DNA of 64,000 nucleotides from Rhodopseudomonas palustris (GTDB taxonomy: Bacteria; Pseudomonadota; Alphaproteobacteria; Rhizobiales; Xanthobacteraceae): positions 62,001 to 126,000 of the forward strand of contig NZ_QYYD01000010.1 of the NCBI RefSeq assembly GCF_003591005.1, read 5' to 3'. Made by a program: the position numbers and the translations under genes. Position 1 is the stretch's first letter; every line of letters starts with the position of its first letter. The notes under the pieces were generated by a model. The model was not told the origin of the DNA, did no database searches, and was given only the letters and a program-made list of their open reading frames with translations. Shown piece by piece: positions 29,627 to 38,144 of the stretch.

Positions 29627-30104
29627 GATGTCCATCGACGCCTTCGATCTGAAGATCCTCAGCGCGCTGCAGGACGATGGCCGGCTGACCAATCAGGAGC
29701 TGGCCGACCGGGTGCAGCTGTCGCCGTCTCAATGCTCGCGGCGGCGGATGCGGCTGGAGCAGGACGCCGTCATCACCGGCTATCGGGCCGAACTTGCCGC
29801 TGACGCGCTCGGCTTCGGCGTGGTGGCTTTCATCCAGATCACGCTGGCGACGCATTCGCCCGGCAATGCCGACAAGTTTCGCGCTTTGGTCCGCCGTATC
29901 GACGAGGTGCAGGAGGCCTATTCGCTGACCGGTGATGCCGACTACGTCATCAAGGCCGTGCTACGCGACCTCAAGGGGCTGTCCGACCTCGTCAACAACG
30001 TGCTGATGCCGCACCCAAGCGTCGCGCATGTGCGCTCCTCGATCGTGCTCGACCGGCTCAAGGAAAGCTCGCGGCTACCGCTGAAGCAGCTCGCCGCGGG
30101 CTGA
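29625..30104 (+). CDS. Lrp/AsnC-family transcriptional regulator, divergent from hppD
   Basis: The 159-residue protein has an N-terminal helix-turn-helix (DLKILSALQDDGRLTNQELADRVQLSPSQCSRR). A C-terminal RAM effector-binding domain follows, with VVAFIQITLATHSPGNADKF, EVQEAYSLTGDADYVIKAV and HVRSSIVLDRLKESSRLPL. ATG 29625 follows AGGGA by eight bases; ATG 29628 is the alternative. Its divergent position next to hppD suggests it controls tyrosine catabolism, sensing an aromatic amino acid or its keto acid (inference). Confidence 0.92.
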   Translation: MMSIDAFDLKILSALQDDGRLTNQELADRVQLSPSQCSRRRMRLEQDAVITGYRAELAADALGFGVVAFIQITLATHSPGNADKFRALVRRIDEVQEAYSLTGDADYVIKAVLRDLKGLSDLVNNVLMPHPSVAHVRSSIVLDRLKESSRLPLKQLAAG

Positions 30105-30116
30105 ATTGCAGCTGCG

Positions 30117-30809
30117 CTATTTCACCGCCTGTTTGCCGCGCCGATACACCGCCTCGAGCCCCGCCGCCATGAAGGTGACGAAGCGCTCGCGCACCGCGGC
30201 GAAATCGTCCGACGAACACAGGCCTCCGGACAGCCGGTCGATCCGGCCGGTGCGCGACATGATCAGCGAGTAGGCGCCCGAGGTGAACTGGAAGCTCCAG
30301 AACAAATCCTCCGGCCGGGCGTCCGGCAGCGCCTTGTGCAGCAGCCCGATCATGCGCAGCACCACCGGATCGAGGTGGATGTCCATCTGCTCGACGCCGT
30401 AGCCCGGCGCGTTGTTGACCTGGGCGAAGATCCGGCCGAACGCCCGCCAGCCGGCCTCGTCGTCGATATGCACCTGAAAGGCGCCTTCGTAATAGGCGCG
30501 CAGCACGCCCTCGATGGTCGGATGCTCGCCGACCTCGGCCTCATAGGCGTCGAGCGCCGCGGTGCGCGCCGCTACCGCGCCGGCCATACGGCGCTCGAAC
30601 ACGGCGTCGAACAGCGCCTGCTTGCCGTCGAAGTAATAATGGATCAGCGCCGGGTGGATCCCCATGCGGTCAGCGACGTCCTTGATGGTCACGCCGAAAT
30701 AGCCGAGCTGCGCGAACAGCGCCTCGCTGGTGTCGAGGATGGTCTTGAGGGTCGCGGCGCGCTGCTCGGCGCGGCTGCGTCGTCCTTCGGTCTTCGGCGC
30801 TGCGGGCAT
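30117..30809 (-). CDS. TetR-family transcriptional regulator
   Basis: The 230-residue protein has a basic N-terminus and a TetR helix-turn-helix (ATLKTILDTSEALFAQLGYFGVTIKDVADRMGIHPALIHYYFDGKQALFDAVF, about residues 19-70, spanning the typical pattern). An all-helical ligand-binding domain follows. It is divergent from the branched-chain-type binding protein and the paoABC-like genes, so it probably represses that transporter or oxidase. A palindrome ATTTAGTGCTAAAT lies between them. The ligand is unknown. Confidence 0.92.
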   Translation of the reverse strand: MPAAPKTEGRRSRAEQRAATLKTILDTSEALFAQLGYFGVTIKDVADRMGIHPALIHYYFDGKQALFDAVFERRMAGAVAARTAALDAYEAEVGEHPTIEGVLRAYYEGAFQVHIDDEAGWRAFGRIFAQVNNAPGYGVEQMDIHLDPVVLRMIGLLHKALPDARPEDLFWSFQFTSGAYSLIMSRTGRIDRLSGGLCSSDDFAAVRERFVTFMAAGLEAVYRRGKQAVK

Positions 30810-30887
30810 TTGGTGGTCCTAAGGGCGGTCGCCACGACGATGCGGTCGGGCCCGGCCTGCGGTCAAGGCGATCTCGCAAGAATTTTC

Positions 30888-30901
30888 ATTTAGTGCTAAA
30901 T
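30888..30901. promoter_or_regulatory. Candidate TetR operator palindrome
   Basis: ATTTAGTGCTAAAT is a perfect 6+2+6 palindrome in the gap between the divergent TetR gene and the binding-protein gene. The flanks (TTC on the left, AATGAA on the right) extend it imperfectly. TetR dimers bind such sites. No experiment supports it here. Confidence 0.45.
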
Positions 30902-30990
30902 TAATGAACTTGACGCTCGGCTTTCGGCGGGAGAAGCTGTGGTCAAACAAAGACAGCCGGTCCCCACCGACCGGTCAGGGAGGACCGTCC

Positions 30991-32217
30991 ATGTCGTTGC
31001 CGAGAACGACGGCTGCCGCCGTCGCGCTGCTGCTGGGTGCTGCGCTGATGCAGCCCGCGCTCGCCGAAAAGAAATACGATCCGGGCGCGACCGACACCGA
31101 GATCAAGGTCGGCCAGACCATGCCGATGAGCGGCCCTGCGTCGGCCTTCGGCAACATCGCCAAGGTCGAGGCCGCCTATATCCGGATGATCAACGAGCAG
31201 GGCGGCGTCAACGGCCGCAAGATCAACCTGATCCAATACGACGACGCCTATTCGCCGCCCAAGACCGTCGAGCAGGTCCGCAAACTCGTCGAAAGCGACG
31301 AGGTGCTCACCACCTTCCAGATCATCGGCACGCCGCCGAACGCCGCGGTGCAGAAGTATCTCAACGCCAAAAAGGTGCCGCAACTGCTCGCCGGCAGCGG
31401 CGCGACGCGCTTCACCGACCCGAAGAACTATCCGTGGACGATCAGCGCCAATCCGAGCTACCAGTCCGAAGCGCACATCTACGCCAGATACATCCTGGCC
31501 AATCACCCGAACGCCAAGATCGCCATCCTGTATCAGAACGACGACCTCGGCAAAGACTACGTCAAGGGCTTGAAGGAAGGGCTCGGCGCCAAGGCGGCCG
31601 GCATGATCGTGGCGGAGGCGTCCTACGAACTTTCCGACCCGACCGTCGACTCGCAGATGGTGACGCTGAAGGCCTCGGGCGCCGATTTGTTCTACAACAT
31701 GTCGACGCCGAAATTCGCCGCGCAGTCGATCCGCAAGGCCGCCGAGCTCGGCTGGAAGCCGGTGCACATTCTTGAGGTCAACGCCACCGCGGTCGGCCAG
31801 GTGCTAATCCCTGCGGGCGCCGAGAACGCCAAGGACATCATCTCGGTCAACTACGGCAAGGATCCGCTCGATCCGCAATGGGCGAATGACGAAGGCATGA
31901 AGCGCTACAAGGCGTTCATGGCCAAATGGGCGCCGAACGAGGACGCCAACAGCGGCTACGCCACCTATGGCTATTCAACCGCTGCGATGCTGGTGCACAT
32001 TCTGCAGCGCTGCGGCGACGAATTGACGCGTGCGAATATCATGAAGCAGGCGACCTCGATCACCAGCTACGTGCCGGATCTGGCGCTGCCCGGCATGTCG
32101 GTGACCACCACGGCGGATGACTGGCGCATCAACAAGCAGTTTCAGATGATGAAATTCGACGGTCAGCGCTGGGTCCTGTTCGGCGAGATCCTGACCGACG
32201 ACTACAAGGCGGATTGA
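30991..32217 (+). CDS. Branched-chain amino acid-type ABC transporter substrate-binding protein
   Basis: The 408-residue exported protein has a signal peptide (MSLPRTTAAAVALLLG ... ALAEKK). A type I periplasmic-binding fold follows: GATDTEIKVGQTMPMSGPAS, GGVNGRKINLIQYDDAYSPPKTVEQVR, VQKYLNAKKVPQLLAGSGA and GYSTAAMLVHIL. LivJ-like proteins of this type in Rhodopseudomonas bind many compounds, including aromatic acids. The ATG at 30991 follows a strong GGGAGG. No permease or ATPase genes are adjacent. It is paralogous to the protein at 58849-60054. Confidence 0.92.
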   Translation: MSLPRTTAAAVALLLGAALMQPALAEKKYDPGATDTEIKVGQTMPMSGPASAFGNIAKVEAAYIRMINEQGGVNGRKINLIQYDDAYSPPKTVEQVRKLVESDEVLTTFQIIGTPPNAAVQKYLNAKKVPQLLAGSGATRFTDPKNYPWTISANPSYQSEAHIYARYILANHPNAKIAILYQNDDLGKDYVKGLKEGLGAKAAGMIVAEASYELSDPTVDSQMVTLKASGADLFYNMSTPKFAAQSIRKAAELGWKPVHILEVNATAVGQVLIPAGAENAKDIISVNYGKDPLDPQWANDEGMKRYKAFMAKWAPNEDANSGYATYGYSTAAMLVHILQRCGDELTRANIMKQATSITSYVPDLALPGMSVTTTADDWRINKQFQMMKFDGQRWVLFGEILTDDYKAD

Positions 32218-32379
32218 TTGCCACGCGAAGGTCGGGCCTCCGCCACAGGCAAACGCCAAGGCGGAGGCTTAAGCCCGATGAGTTGATCGCGGCTCATCGT
32301 TTGATCCGGCCACGCTCGGAAACATCCGCGCTGAACGGCGTTCTGCACCGGCACGTTGTCTCCGACGAACGGACCGGTC

Positions 32380-33039
32380 ATGGTGGAACTCAGCGACTTT
32401 GAACTCTCACGACGGAACCTGTTGCTGGGTTCTGCCGCGACCATTGCGCTCGGCGTAAAGCCCCGCGCCGCCGCCGCCCAAACATTGTCGGCACGCGCGG
32501 TGGCGCCCGCGACCGAACCTGCGCCGTCGACCGCCAAGGTGTCGTTCACCGTCAACGGCGCCGCGCGCGATCTCGAACTCGATACCCGCACCACGCTGCT
32601 CGACGCGCTGCGCGAGCATCTGCATCTCACCGGTTCGAAGAAAGGCTGCGATCAGGGCCAGTGCGGCGCCTGCACGGTGATCGTGGGCGGCCGCCGCATC
32701 GCCTCGTGCCTGTCGCTGGCGGTGATGCACGAGGGTGATGAGATCACCACCATCGAAGGCCTCGGCACGCCCGACAAGCTGCATCCGATGCAGGCCGCCT
32801 TCGTCAAGCACGACGGCTATCAGTGCGGCTATTGCACGCCGGGGCAGATCTGCTCGGCGGTCGCGGTGCTGGACGAAGTCAAGGCCGGCATCCCGAGCCA
32901 TGTCACCGCCGATCTGATGGCCAAGCCCGAACTCACCAACGCCGAACTGCGCGAACGCATGAGCGGCAACATCTGCCGCTGCGGCGCCTATTCCAACATC
33001 GCCGAAGCGATCACCGAAGTCGCAGGGAGGCCGGCATGA
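32380..33039 (+). CDS. paoA: Periplasmic aldehyde oxidoreductase-type 2Fe-2S subunit
   Basis: The 219-residue subunit begins with a twin-arginine signal ([16 protein letters not shown]), so the complex is exported folded to the periplasm. It carries two 2Fe-2S clusters: a plant-ferredoxin-type site ([14 protein letters not shown] ... SCLSL) and a helical site ([12 protein letters not shown] ... [12 protein letters not shown]). Both match the small subunit of xanthine-oxidase-family enzymes, closest to PaoA (YagT). It overlaps paoB by ATGA. The start 32380 fits the signal peptide. Confidence 0.92.
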   Translation: MVELSDFELSRRNLLLGSAATIALGVKPRAAAAQTLSARAVAPATEPAPSTAKVSFTVNGAARDLELDTRTTLLDALREHLHLTGSKKGCDQGQCGACTVIVGGRRIASCLSLAVMHEGDEITTIEGLGTPDKLHPMQAAFVKHDGYQCGYCTPGQICSAVAVLDEVKAGIPSHVTADLMAKPELTNAELRERMSGNICRCGAYSNIAEAITEVAGRPA

Positions 33040-33986
33040 AGCCGTTTACTTACGAACGCGCCAAGTCGCCGGCCGAAGCCGCCGCAGCCGCGGCGCGGAC
33101 GCCCAACGCCAAATTCGTCGCCGGGGGCACCAATCTGCTCGACCTGATGAAATTGCAGATCGAAGCGCCGCAGCACCTGATCGACGTCAACAACATCGGT
33201 CTCGACAAGATCGAGGAAACCCCGGACGGCGGCCTGCGCGTCGGCGCGCTGGTCCGCAACACCGATCTCGCCGCCGATCAGCGCGTGCGCCGCGACTACG
33301 CGGTGCTGTCGCGGGCGCTGCTCGCCGGCGCCAACTGCCAGCTGCGCAACCAGGCCACCACCGCCGGCAATCTGCTGCAGCGGACGCGCTGTCCTTATTT
33401 CTACGACACCAACCAGCCGTGCAACAAGCGCAGCCCCGGCAGCGGCTGCGGTGCATTGCAGGGTTACAATCGGCAACTCGCCGTCGTCGGCGCCAGCGAC
33501 GCCTGCATCGCGACGCATCCGAGCGACATGGCAGTGGCGATGCGCGTGCTCGACGCGACGGTCGAAACCGTGAGCGGCGACGGCGCGACTCGCAGCATTC
33601 CGATCGCAGACTTTCATCGCCTGCCCGGCGACCGGCCGCAGGACGACACCACGCTGCGCGCCGCCGAACTGATCACGGCGGTGACGTTGCCGAAGCCGGC
33701 CGGCGGCACGCATCTGTATCGCAAGGTGCGCGACCGCGCGTCGTTCGCCTTCGCGCTGATTTCCGTTGCGGCGATCGTACAGCGCGACGGCAGCGGCCGC
33801 GTCGCGCTCGGCGGTGTCGCCCACAAGCCGTGGCGGAATGAGGCCGCCGAGGCCGAGATGCCGCGCGGCGCGCAGGCCGTCACGCGCAAGCTCCTCGCCG
33901 AGGCCCGCACCACCGAACAGAACGCCTTCAAGCTACCGCTGGTCGAGCGAACGCTCGGCTCCGTGCTGGCCGAAGCGAAAGGCTGA
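33036..33986 (+). CDS. paoB: Aldehyde oxidoreductase-type FAD-binding subunit
   Basis: The 316-residue medium subunit has the FAD motif [14 protein letters not shown] (about 28-41) and [17 protein letters not shown]. The Cys-rich loop [22 protein letters not shown] is the hallmark of PaoB-type subunits, which hold an extra 4Fe-4S cluster. A later Cys ([12 protein letters not shown]) completes the likely ligand set. It passes electrons between the Mo site and acceptors via FAD. It is translationally coupled to paoA and followed four bases later by paoC. Confidence 0.92.
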   Translation: MKPFTYERAKSPAEAAAAAARTPNAKFVAGGTNLLDLMKLQIEAPQHLIDVNNIGLDKIEETPDGGLRVGALVRNTDLAADQRVRRDYAVLSRALLAGANCQLRNQATTAGNLLQRTRCPYFYDTNQPCNKRSPGSGCGALQGYNRQLAVVGASDACIATHPSDMAVAMRVLDATVETVSGDGATRSIPIADFHRLPGDRPQDDTTLRAAELITAVTLPKPAGGTHLYRKVRDRASFAFALISVAAIVQRDGSGRVALGGVAHKPWRNEAAEAEMPRGAQAVTRKLLAEARTTEQNAFKLPLVERTLGSVLAEAKG

Positions 33987-33990
33987 TCCG

Positions 33991-36252
33991 ATGAAATTCG
34001 ACGCTCCCGCAACGACCAACCCGATCGACCGTCTCAAGGTGGTCGGCCAGCCGGTCGACCGCATCGATGGCCCGCTGAAGACCACCGGCACCGCGCGCTA
34101 TGCCTATGAGCGCCACGACGTCGCACCGAATGCGGCTTACGGTTACATCGTCGGCGCCGGCATCTCCAAGGGCCGCATCGCCAGCATCGATCTGGCCGCC
34201 GCCAAGGCAGCGCCGGGCGTGTTGGCGATCGTGACCGCCGACAACGCCGGCAAGCTCGACAAGGGCGGCAAGAACACCGCCAAGCTGCTCGCCGGCCCCG
34301 AGGTGCAGCATTATCACCAGGCCGTCGCCGTGGTGGTCGCCGAGACGTTCGAACAGGCGCGCGCCGCGGCGCAACTGGTGCGGGTCAACTATCAGAGCGA
34401 GCGCGGCGCGTTCGATCTGGCGGCCGAGCGCGGCAATGCCAAGCCCGCCAAGGTGATGTCGGATCCCGGCGATTCCGCGGTCGGTGATTTCAACGCGGCG
34501 TTCGCGGCCGCGCCGGTGAAGCTCGACGAGACCTACAGCACCGCCGACGAATCCCACGCGATGATGGAGCCGCATGCCTCGACGGCGATGTGGGACGGCG
34601 ACAAGCTGACGGTGTGGACGTCGAACCAGATGATCGCCTGGGGCGTCGGCGATCTCGCCAAGACGCTGGGCATCCCGAAGGAGAACGTGCGGCTGGTGTC
34701 GCCCTTCATCGGCGGCGGCTTCGGCGGCAAACTCTTCTTGCGGGCCGATGCCGTATTGGCGGCACTTGGCTCGAAAGCGGCAGGACGGCCGGTCAAGCTG
34801 ACGATGCAGCGCGCGCTGGTGTTCAACAACACCACGCATCGCCCCGCCACGATCCAGCGCATTCGCATCGGCGCCGGTCGCGACGGCAAGATCACCGCGA
34901 TCGGCCACGAGAGCTGGTCGGGCGATCTGCCCGACGGCAAGCCCGAAGGCGCGATCAGCCAGACCCGGCTGCTCTATGCGGGCGCCAACCGCATGACCGC
35001 GACGCGGCTCGCGGTGCTCGACCTGCCGGAGGGCAATGCGATGCGGGCGCCTGGGGAAGCGCCCGGCATGATGGCGCTGGAAATCGCCATGGACGAGATC
35101 GCCGAGAAGCTCAAGCTCGATCCGGTCGAATTCCGCATTCGCAACGACACGCAGACCGTTCCCGACGTCGCAGAAGCGGCGTCCGCCGATTCGCAGAACA
35201 CCAAGGGCGACGCCAAGAGCACCACACCGAATCGACCGTTTTCTCAGCGGCAGCTGATCGAATGCATGCGCATCGGCGCCGAGAAATTCGGGTGGGACAA
35301 GCGCAATCCGCAGCCGGCCTCGGTGCGCGACGGCCGCTTTCTGGTCGGCATGGGTGTCGCGGCGGCGTTCCGCAACAATCAGCTGACCAAGTCGGCCGCG
35401 CGCGTCCGGCTCGAGCAGAATGGCACGCTGGTGGTTGAGACCGATATGACCGACATCGGCACCGGCAGCTACACCATCATCGGCCAGACCGCCGCCGAGA
35501 TGATGGGCGTGCCGCTGCAGAAGGTGTCGGTGCGGCTCGGTGATTCGCGCTTTCCGGTTTCGGCAGGCTCCGGCGGCCAGTGGGGTGGTAATAACTCCAC
35601 CGCAGGCGTCTACGCCGCCTGCGTCAAGCTGCGCGAAGCGATCGCCACCAAGCTCGGCTTCAATTCGGCCGAGGCTGAATTCGAGGACGGCGAGGTGCAC
35701 GCCGGCAATCGCCGGGTCTCGCTTGCCGATGCCGTCCGCGACGGGGCACTCGAAGCCGAAGATGGCATCGAGTATGGCGATCTGCAAAAAAAGGCCCAGC
35801 AGTCGACCTTCGGCGCCCACTTCGTCGAGGTCGGCGTCGACGCCGCCACAGCGGAGATCCGTGTGCGGCGGATGCTCGCGGTGTGTGCCGCCGGGCGCAT
35901 CCTCAACCCGAAGACGGCGCGCAGCCAGGTGATCGGCGCAATGACCATGGGCGTCGGGGCCGCGCTGATGGAGGAGTTGGTGGTCGACAAGAAGGTCGGC
36001 TTCTTCGTCAACCACGACCTCGCCGGCTACGAAGTCCCAGTGCATGCCGACATCCCGCATCAGGACATGATGTTCCTCGACGAGACCGATCCGATGTCGT
36101 CGCCGATGAAAGCCAAGGGCGTCGCCGAACTCGGCATCTGCGGCGTCGCTGCGGCCATCGCCAACGCGGTCTACAACGCCACCGGCGTCCGCGTGCGCGA
36201 TTACCCGGTGACACTCGACAAGCTGATCGACAAGATGCCGCCGGTGGGGTGA
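33991..36252 (+). CDS. paoC: Aldehyde oxidoreductase-type molybdenum-binding subunit
   Basis: The 753-residue large subunit of the xanthine-oxidase family binds molybdenum cytosine dinucleotide and oxidises its substrate by hydroxylation. Motifs include VSPFIGGGFGGKLF, MRAPGEAPGMMALE, TDIGTGSYTIIGQTAAEMMG and the catalytic Glu713 in KGVAELGICG. The set and order match E. coli paoABC, which detoxifies aromatic aldehydes. Substrate here is unproven. The maturation chaperone gene paoD, next in E. coli, is absent; downstream lies a palindromic repeat. Confidence 0.92.
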   Translation: MKFDAPATTNPIDRLKVVGQPVDRIDGPLKTTGTARYAYERHDVAPNAAYGYIVGAGISKGRIASIDLAAAKAAPGVLAIVTADNAGKLDKGGKNTAKLLAGPEVQHYHQAVAVVVAETFEQARAAAQLVRVNYQSERGAFDLAAERGNAKPAKVMSDPGDSAVGDFNAAFAAAPVKLDETYSTADESHAMMEPHASTAMWDGDKLTVWTSNQMIAWGVGDLAKTLGIPKENVRLVSPFIGGGFGGKLFLRADAVLAALGSKAAGRPVKLTMQRALVFNNTTHRPATIQRIRIGAGRDGKITAIGHESWSGDLPDGKPEGAISQTRLLYAGANRMTATRLAVLDLPEGNAMRAPGEAPGMMALEIAMDEIAEKLKLDPVEFRIRNDTQTVPDVAEAASADSQNTKGDAKSTTPNRPFSQRQLIECMRIGAEKFGWDKRNPQPASVRDGRFLVGMGVAAAFRNNQLTKSAARVRLEQNGTLVVETDMTDIGTGSYTIIGQTAAEMMGVPLQKVSVRLGDSRFPVSAGSGGQWGGNNSTAGVYAACVKLREAIATKLGFNSAEAEFEDGEVHAGNRRVSLADAVRDGALEAEDGIEYGDLQKKAQQSTFGAHFVEVGVDAATAEIRVRRMLAVCAAGRILNPKTARSQVIGAMTMGVGAALMEELVVDKKVGFFVNHDLAGYEVPVHADIPHQDMMFLDETDPMSSPMKAKGVAELGICGVAAAIANAVYNATGVRVRDYPVTLDKLIDKMPPVG

Positions 36253-36275
36253 TCTTCAACTGATAACAAACCGCC

Positions 36276-36362
36276 GTCATGCCCGCGCTTGTCGCGGGCA
36301 TCCACGCCTTGCTGACGAGTGACGAGAAAGGCGTGGATGGCCGGGACGAGCCCGGCCATGAC
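36276..36362. repeat. Palindromic repeat, GTCATGSCCG family, gene-free copy
   Basis: Units 36276-36310 (GTCATGCCCGCGCTTGTCGC start) and 36328-36362 are diverged inverted copies sharing ATCCACGCCTT / AAGGCGTGGAT at the inner ends. It lies between the convergent paoC and histidine kinase genes. Confidence 0.88.
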
Positions 36363-36400
36363 GATCTCAATGGTCCGGGACTAATCGATCGCGAGAAGCG

Positions 36401-37855
36401 CTAACCCCGCGGCACGGAGATCCGGCACACTACTCCGCTCGGACGGAATTCCAGCTTTGCACCGCCGCTGCCGAGGCTGCGGGAGATCAGCGTCTGGCCG
36501 AAGCCGGACGTGGTCGGCGGTGTCACCAGCGGTCCGTCCTGCTCCTGCCATTCGATGCTGAGCGCATCGTTGTCGCTCGCTTCGAGACGCCGCACGGAGA
36601 TCTTGCCGCCGGGCACCGACAGCGCACCGTACTTGACCGCGTTGGTGACCAGCTCATGGAATACCAACCCGAGCGACACGGCAATTTTGGCGTCCACCGC
36701 GATGTCGAGGCCTTCGGTGATAATCCGCCCGCTCGACAGCGACGCGAACGGCTCGAGCTCGGCCCCGAGGACATCCTTGATCTGCAGATTCTCCCAGGAC
36801 GAGTTCGACAGCAGCGTATGCGTCGCGGCCAGCGCCTGCAGTCGGCCGGAGAACGATTTCTGAAAATCCTCGATGGTGCGCTCGTGCGCCGCGGTGCGGG
36901 CGCAGATCGCCAGCACCATCGCCAGCGTGTTCTTGACGCGATGATCGAGCTCGCCCATCAGCAGCGCCTGGCGGCGCTCGGCGGCCTTGCGATGCGACAG
37001 GTCGACCAGCGTGACGACGCAGCCCTGCATTCGCTCGCCCGACACCACCAGCGGCGCGGCGCTGATCATCACGTCGGTGATCGCCGCCGACGGCGCGCGC
37101 ACGGCGGCTTCGAGGCCTTGCACCGGCATGCCGCTGATCGCCATGGTGACGATGTCGGCGCCGCTCATCAGTTCGGTGGCTTCCGCGAAGGTGAGGTCGA
37201 TCGCCTCGCCGAAGGTGCGGCCGATCGGCGACGCTGCGCAGATCCGCATCGCGGCGCCGTTGAGGTGGGTAACGCGGCCGCCGCGATCGCACACGATCAC
37301 CGCCTCGTTGGCGGACGCCAGAATCGCGCGGGCCAGCCGCTCCGACTCCCGCGCCGCGGCGGCCTCCTCACGCTCACTGATATCCGTGAAGGTGATCGCG
37401 GTACCGCGCACGACGCCGATATCCAGCGGAGCGCCGGTGAGCAGCAGGCTGCGGGCGCCGGCTTCGGCGCGCAAATTGATCTCGGCCGACTCGCGCCGCT
37501 GCACCGCTTGCGCCAGGAGACGGCGAAACTTCGCCTGGTTGACGGAGTCGAGCAGATCGATCAGCACCGGCCCGGTGAGCGAATCCGACGGCTGGCCGAG
37601 CAGCTTACACAGCGCGGCGTTGGCGTAGAGCAGCTGGCCCTCCGCGTCGAAGGCAGCGGCGCCGACGTCCATCGTCTCCATGAAGGTGCGATACGACTGG
37701 CTGCTGCCTTCGAGTGTGAACACCTGCTCGCTGTCGCCACCTGACACGACGACGGCGTCGATCTCGCCCTCGCGGATCGCCCGCAGGGTCGCTTCGGCCT
37801 CTTCGAGCCGCGCCTCGAGCTCGGCACGGCTGAGCTCGGCGGCGGACTCGGTCAT
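36401..37855 (-). CDS. PAS-domain HWE-family histidine kinase (kai-linked)
   Basis: The 484-residue soluble kinase has an N-terminal coiled segment with LRAIREGEIDAVVV, two PAS domains (about 50-165 and 170-290), the phosphoacceptor His305 in GELDHRVKNTL, an N-box FHELVTNAVKYG (399-410) and the Trp436-x-Glu438 motif that defines HWE kinases. It lacks membrane segments. It follows kaiB with one base between stop and start, in the order kaiC-kaiB-kinase, so it may sense or relay the Kai state or light/redox through its PAS domains (inference). No response regulator gene is adjacent. Confidence 0.92.
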   Translation of the reverse strand: MTESAAELSRAELEARLEEAEATLRAIREGEIDAVVVSGGDSEQVFTLEGSSQSYRTFMETMDVGAAAFDAEGQLLYANAALCKLLGQPSDSLTGPVLIDLLDSVNQAKFRRLLAQAVQRRESAEINLRAEAGARSLLLTGAPLDIGVVRGTAITFTDISEREEAAAARESERLARAILASANEAVIVCDRGGRVTHLNGAAMRICAASPIGRTFGEAIDLTFAEATELMSGADIVTMAISGMPVQGLEAAVRAPSAAITDVMISAAPLVVSGERMQGCVVTLVDLSHRKAAERRQALLMGELDHRVKNTLAMVLAICARTAAHERTIEDFQKSFSGRLQALAATHTLLSNSSWENLQIKDVLGAELEPFASLSSGRIITEGLDIAVDAKIAVSLGLVFHELVTNAVKYGALSVPGGKISVRRLEASDNDALSIEWQEQDGPLVTPPTTSGFGQTLISRSLGSGGAKLEFRPSGVVCRISVPRG

Positions 37856-37856
37856 G

Positions 37857-38135
37857 TCAGGAGCCTTCGACCGACAGATGCACCAGCACCTTCGGCGTGT
37901 CGGACAGATCGCCGATGATCTTGCGGATCGGCACCGGCAATTCCTTCACCAGGGTCGGGATCGCCACGATGCCGTGCTCGCGCGCCAACTGCGGATTCTT
38001 CTTCAGATCGATGACTTCGACCTTGTACTTGCCGGCGAGGTGCTCGGCGCAGATTTTCTCCAGATTGCGGATCGCAGCCAGCGATTTCGGCGTTTCGCCG
38101 GCGACATACAAAACGAGCTTGATCGGATCCGCCAT
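37857..38135 (-). CDS. kaiB: Circadian clock protein KaiB
   Basis: KaiB is a thioredoxin-like, fold-switching protein that binds the CI ring of KaiC. The 92-residue sequence follows cyanobacterial KaiB closely: [62 protein letters not shown] and KVLVHL. It is slightly shorter than cyanobacterial KaiB (about 102) at the acidic C-terminus. It lies between kaiC, nine bases upstream, and the HWE kinase. No kaiA is in the window, as expected outside cyanobacteria. Confidence 0.97.
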   Translation of the reverse strand: MADPIKLVLYVAGETPKSLAAIRNLEKICAEHLAGKYKVEVIDLKKNPQLAREHGIVAIPTLVKELPVPIRKIIGDLSDTPKVLVHLSVEGS

Positions 38136-38144
38136 CCCAACTTC

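Noticed and set aside
33928-36060. A 710-codon open frame on the minus strand opposite paoC
   Set aside because: It is antisense to paoC with no domain pattern and His/Arg-rich shadow composition.
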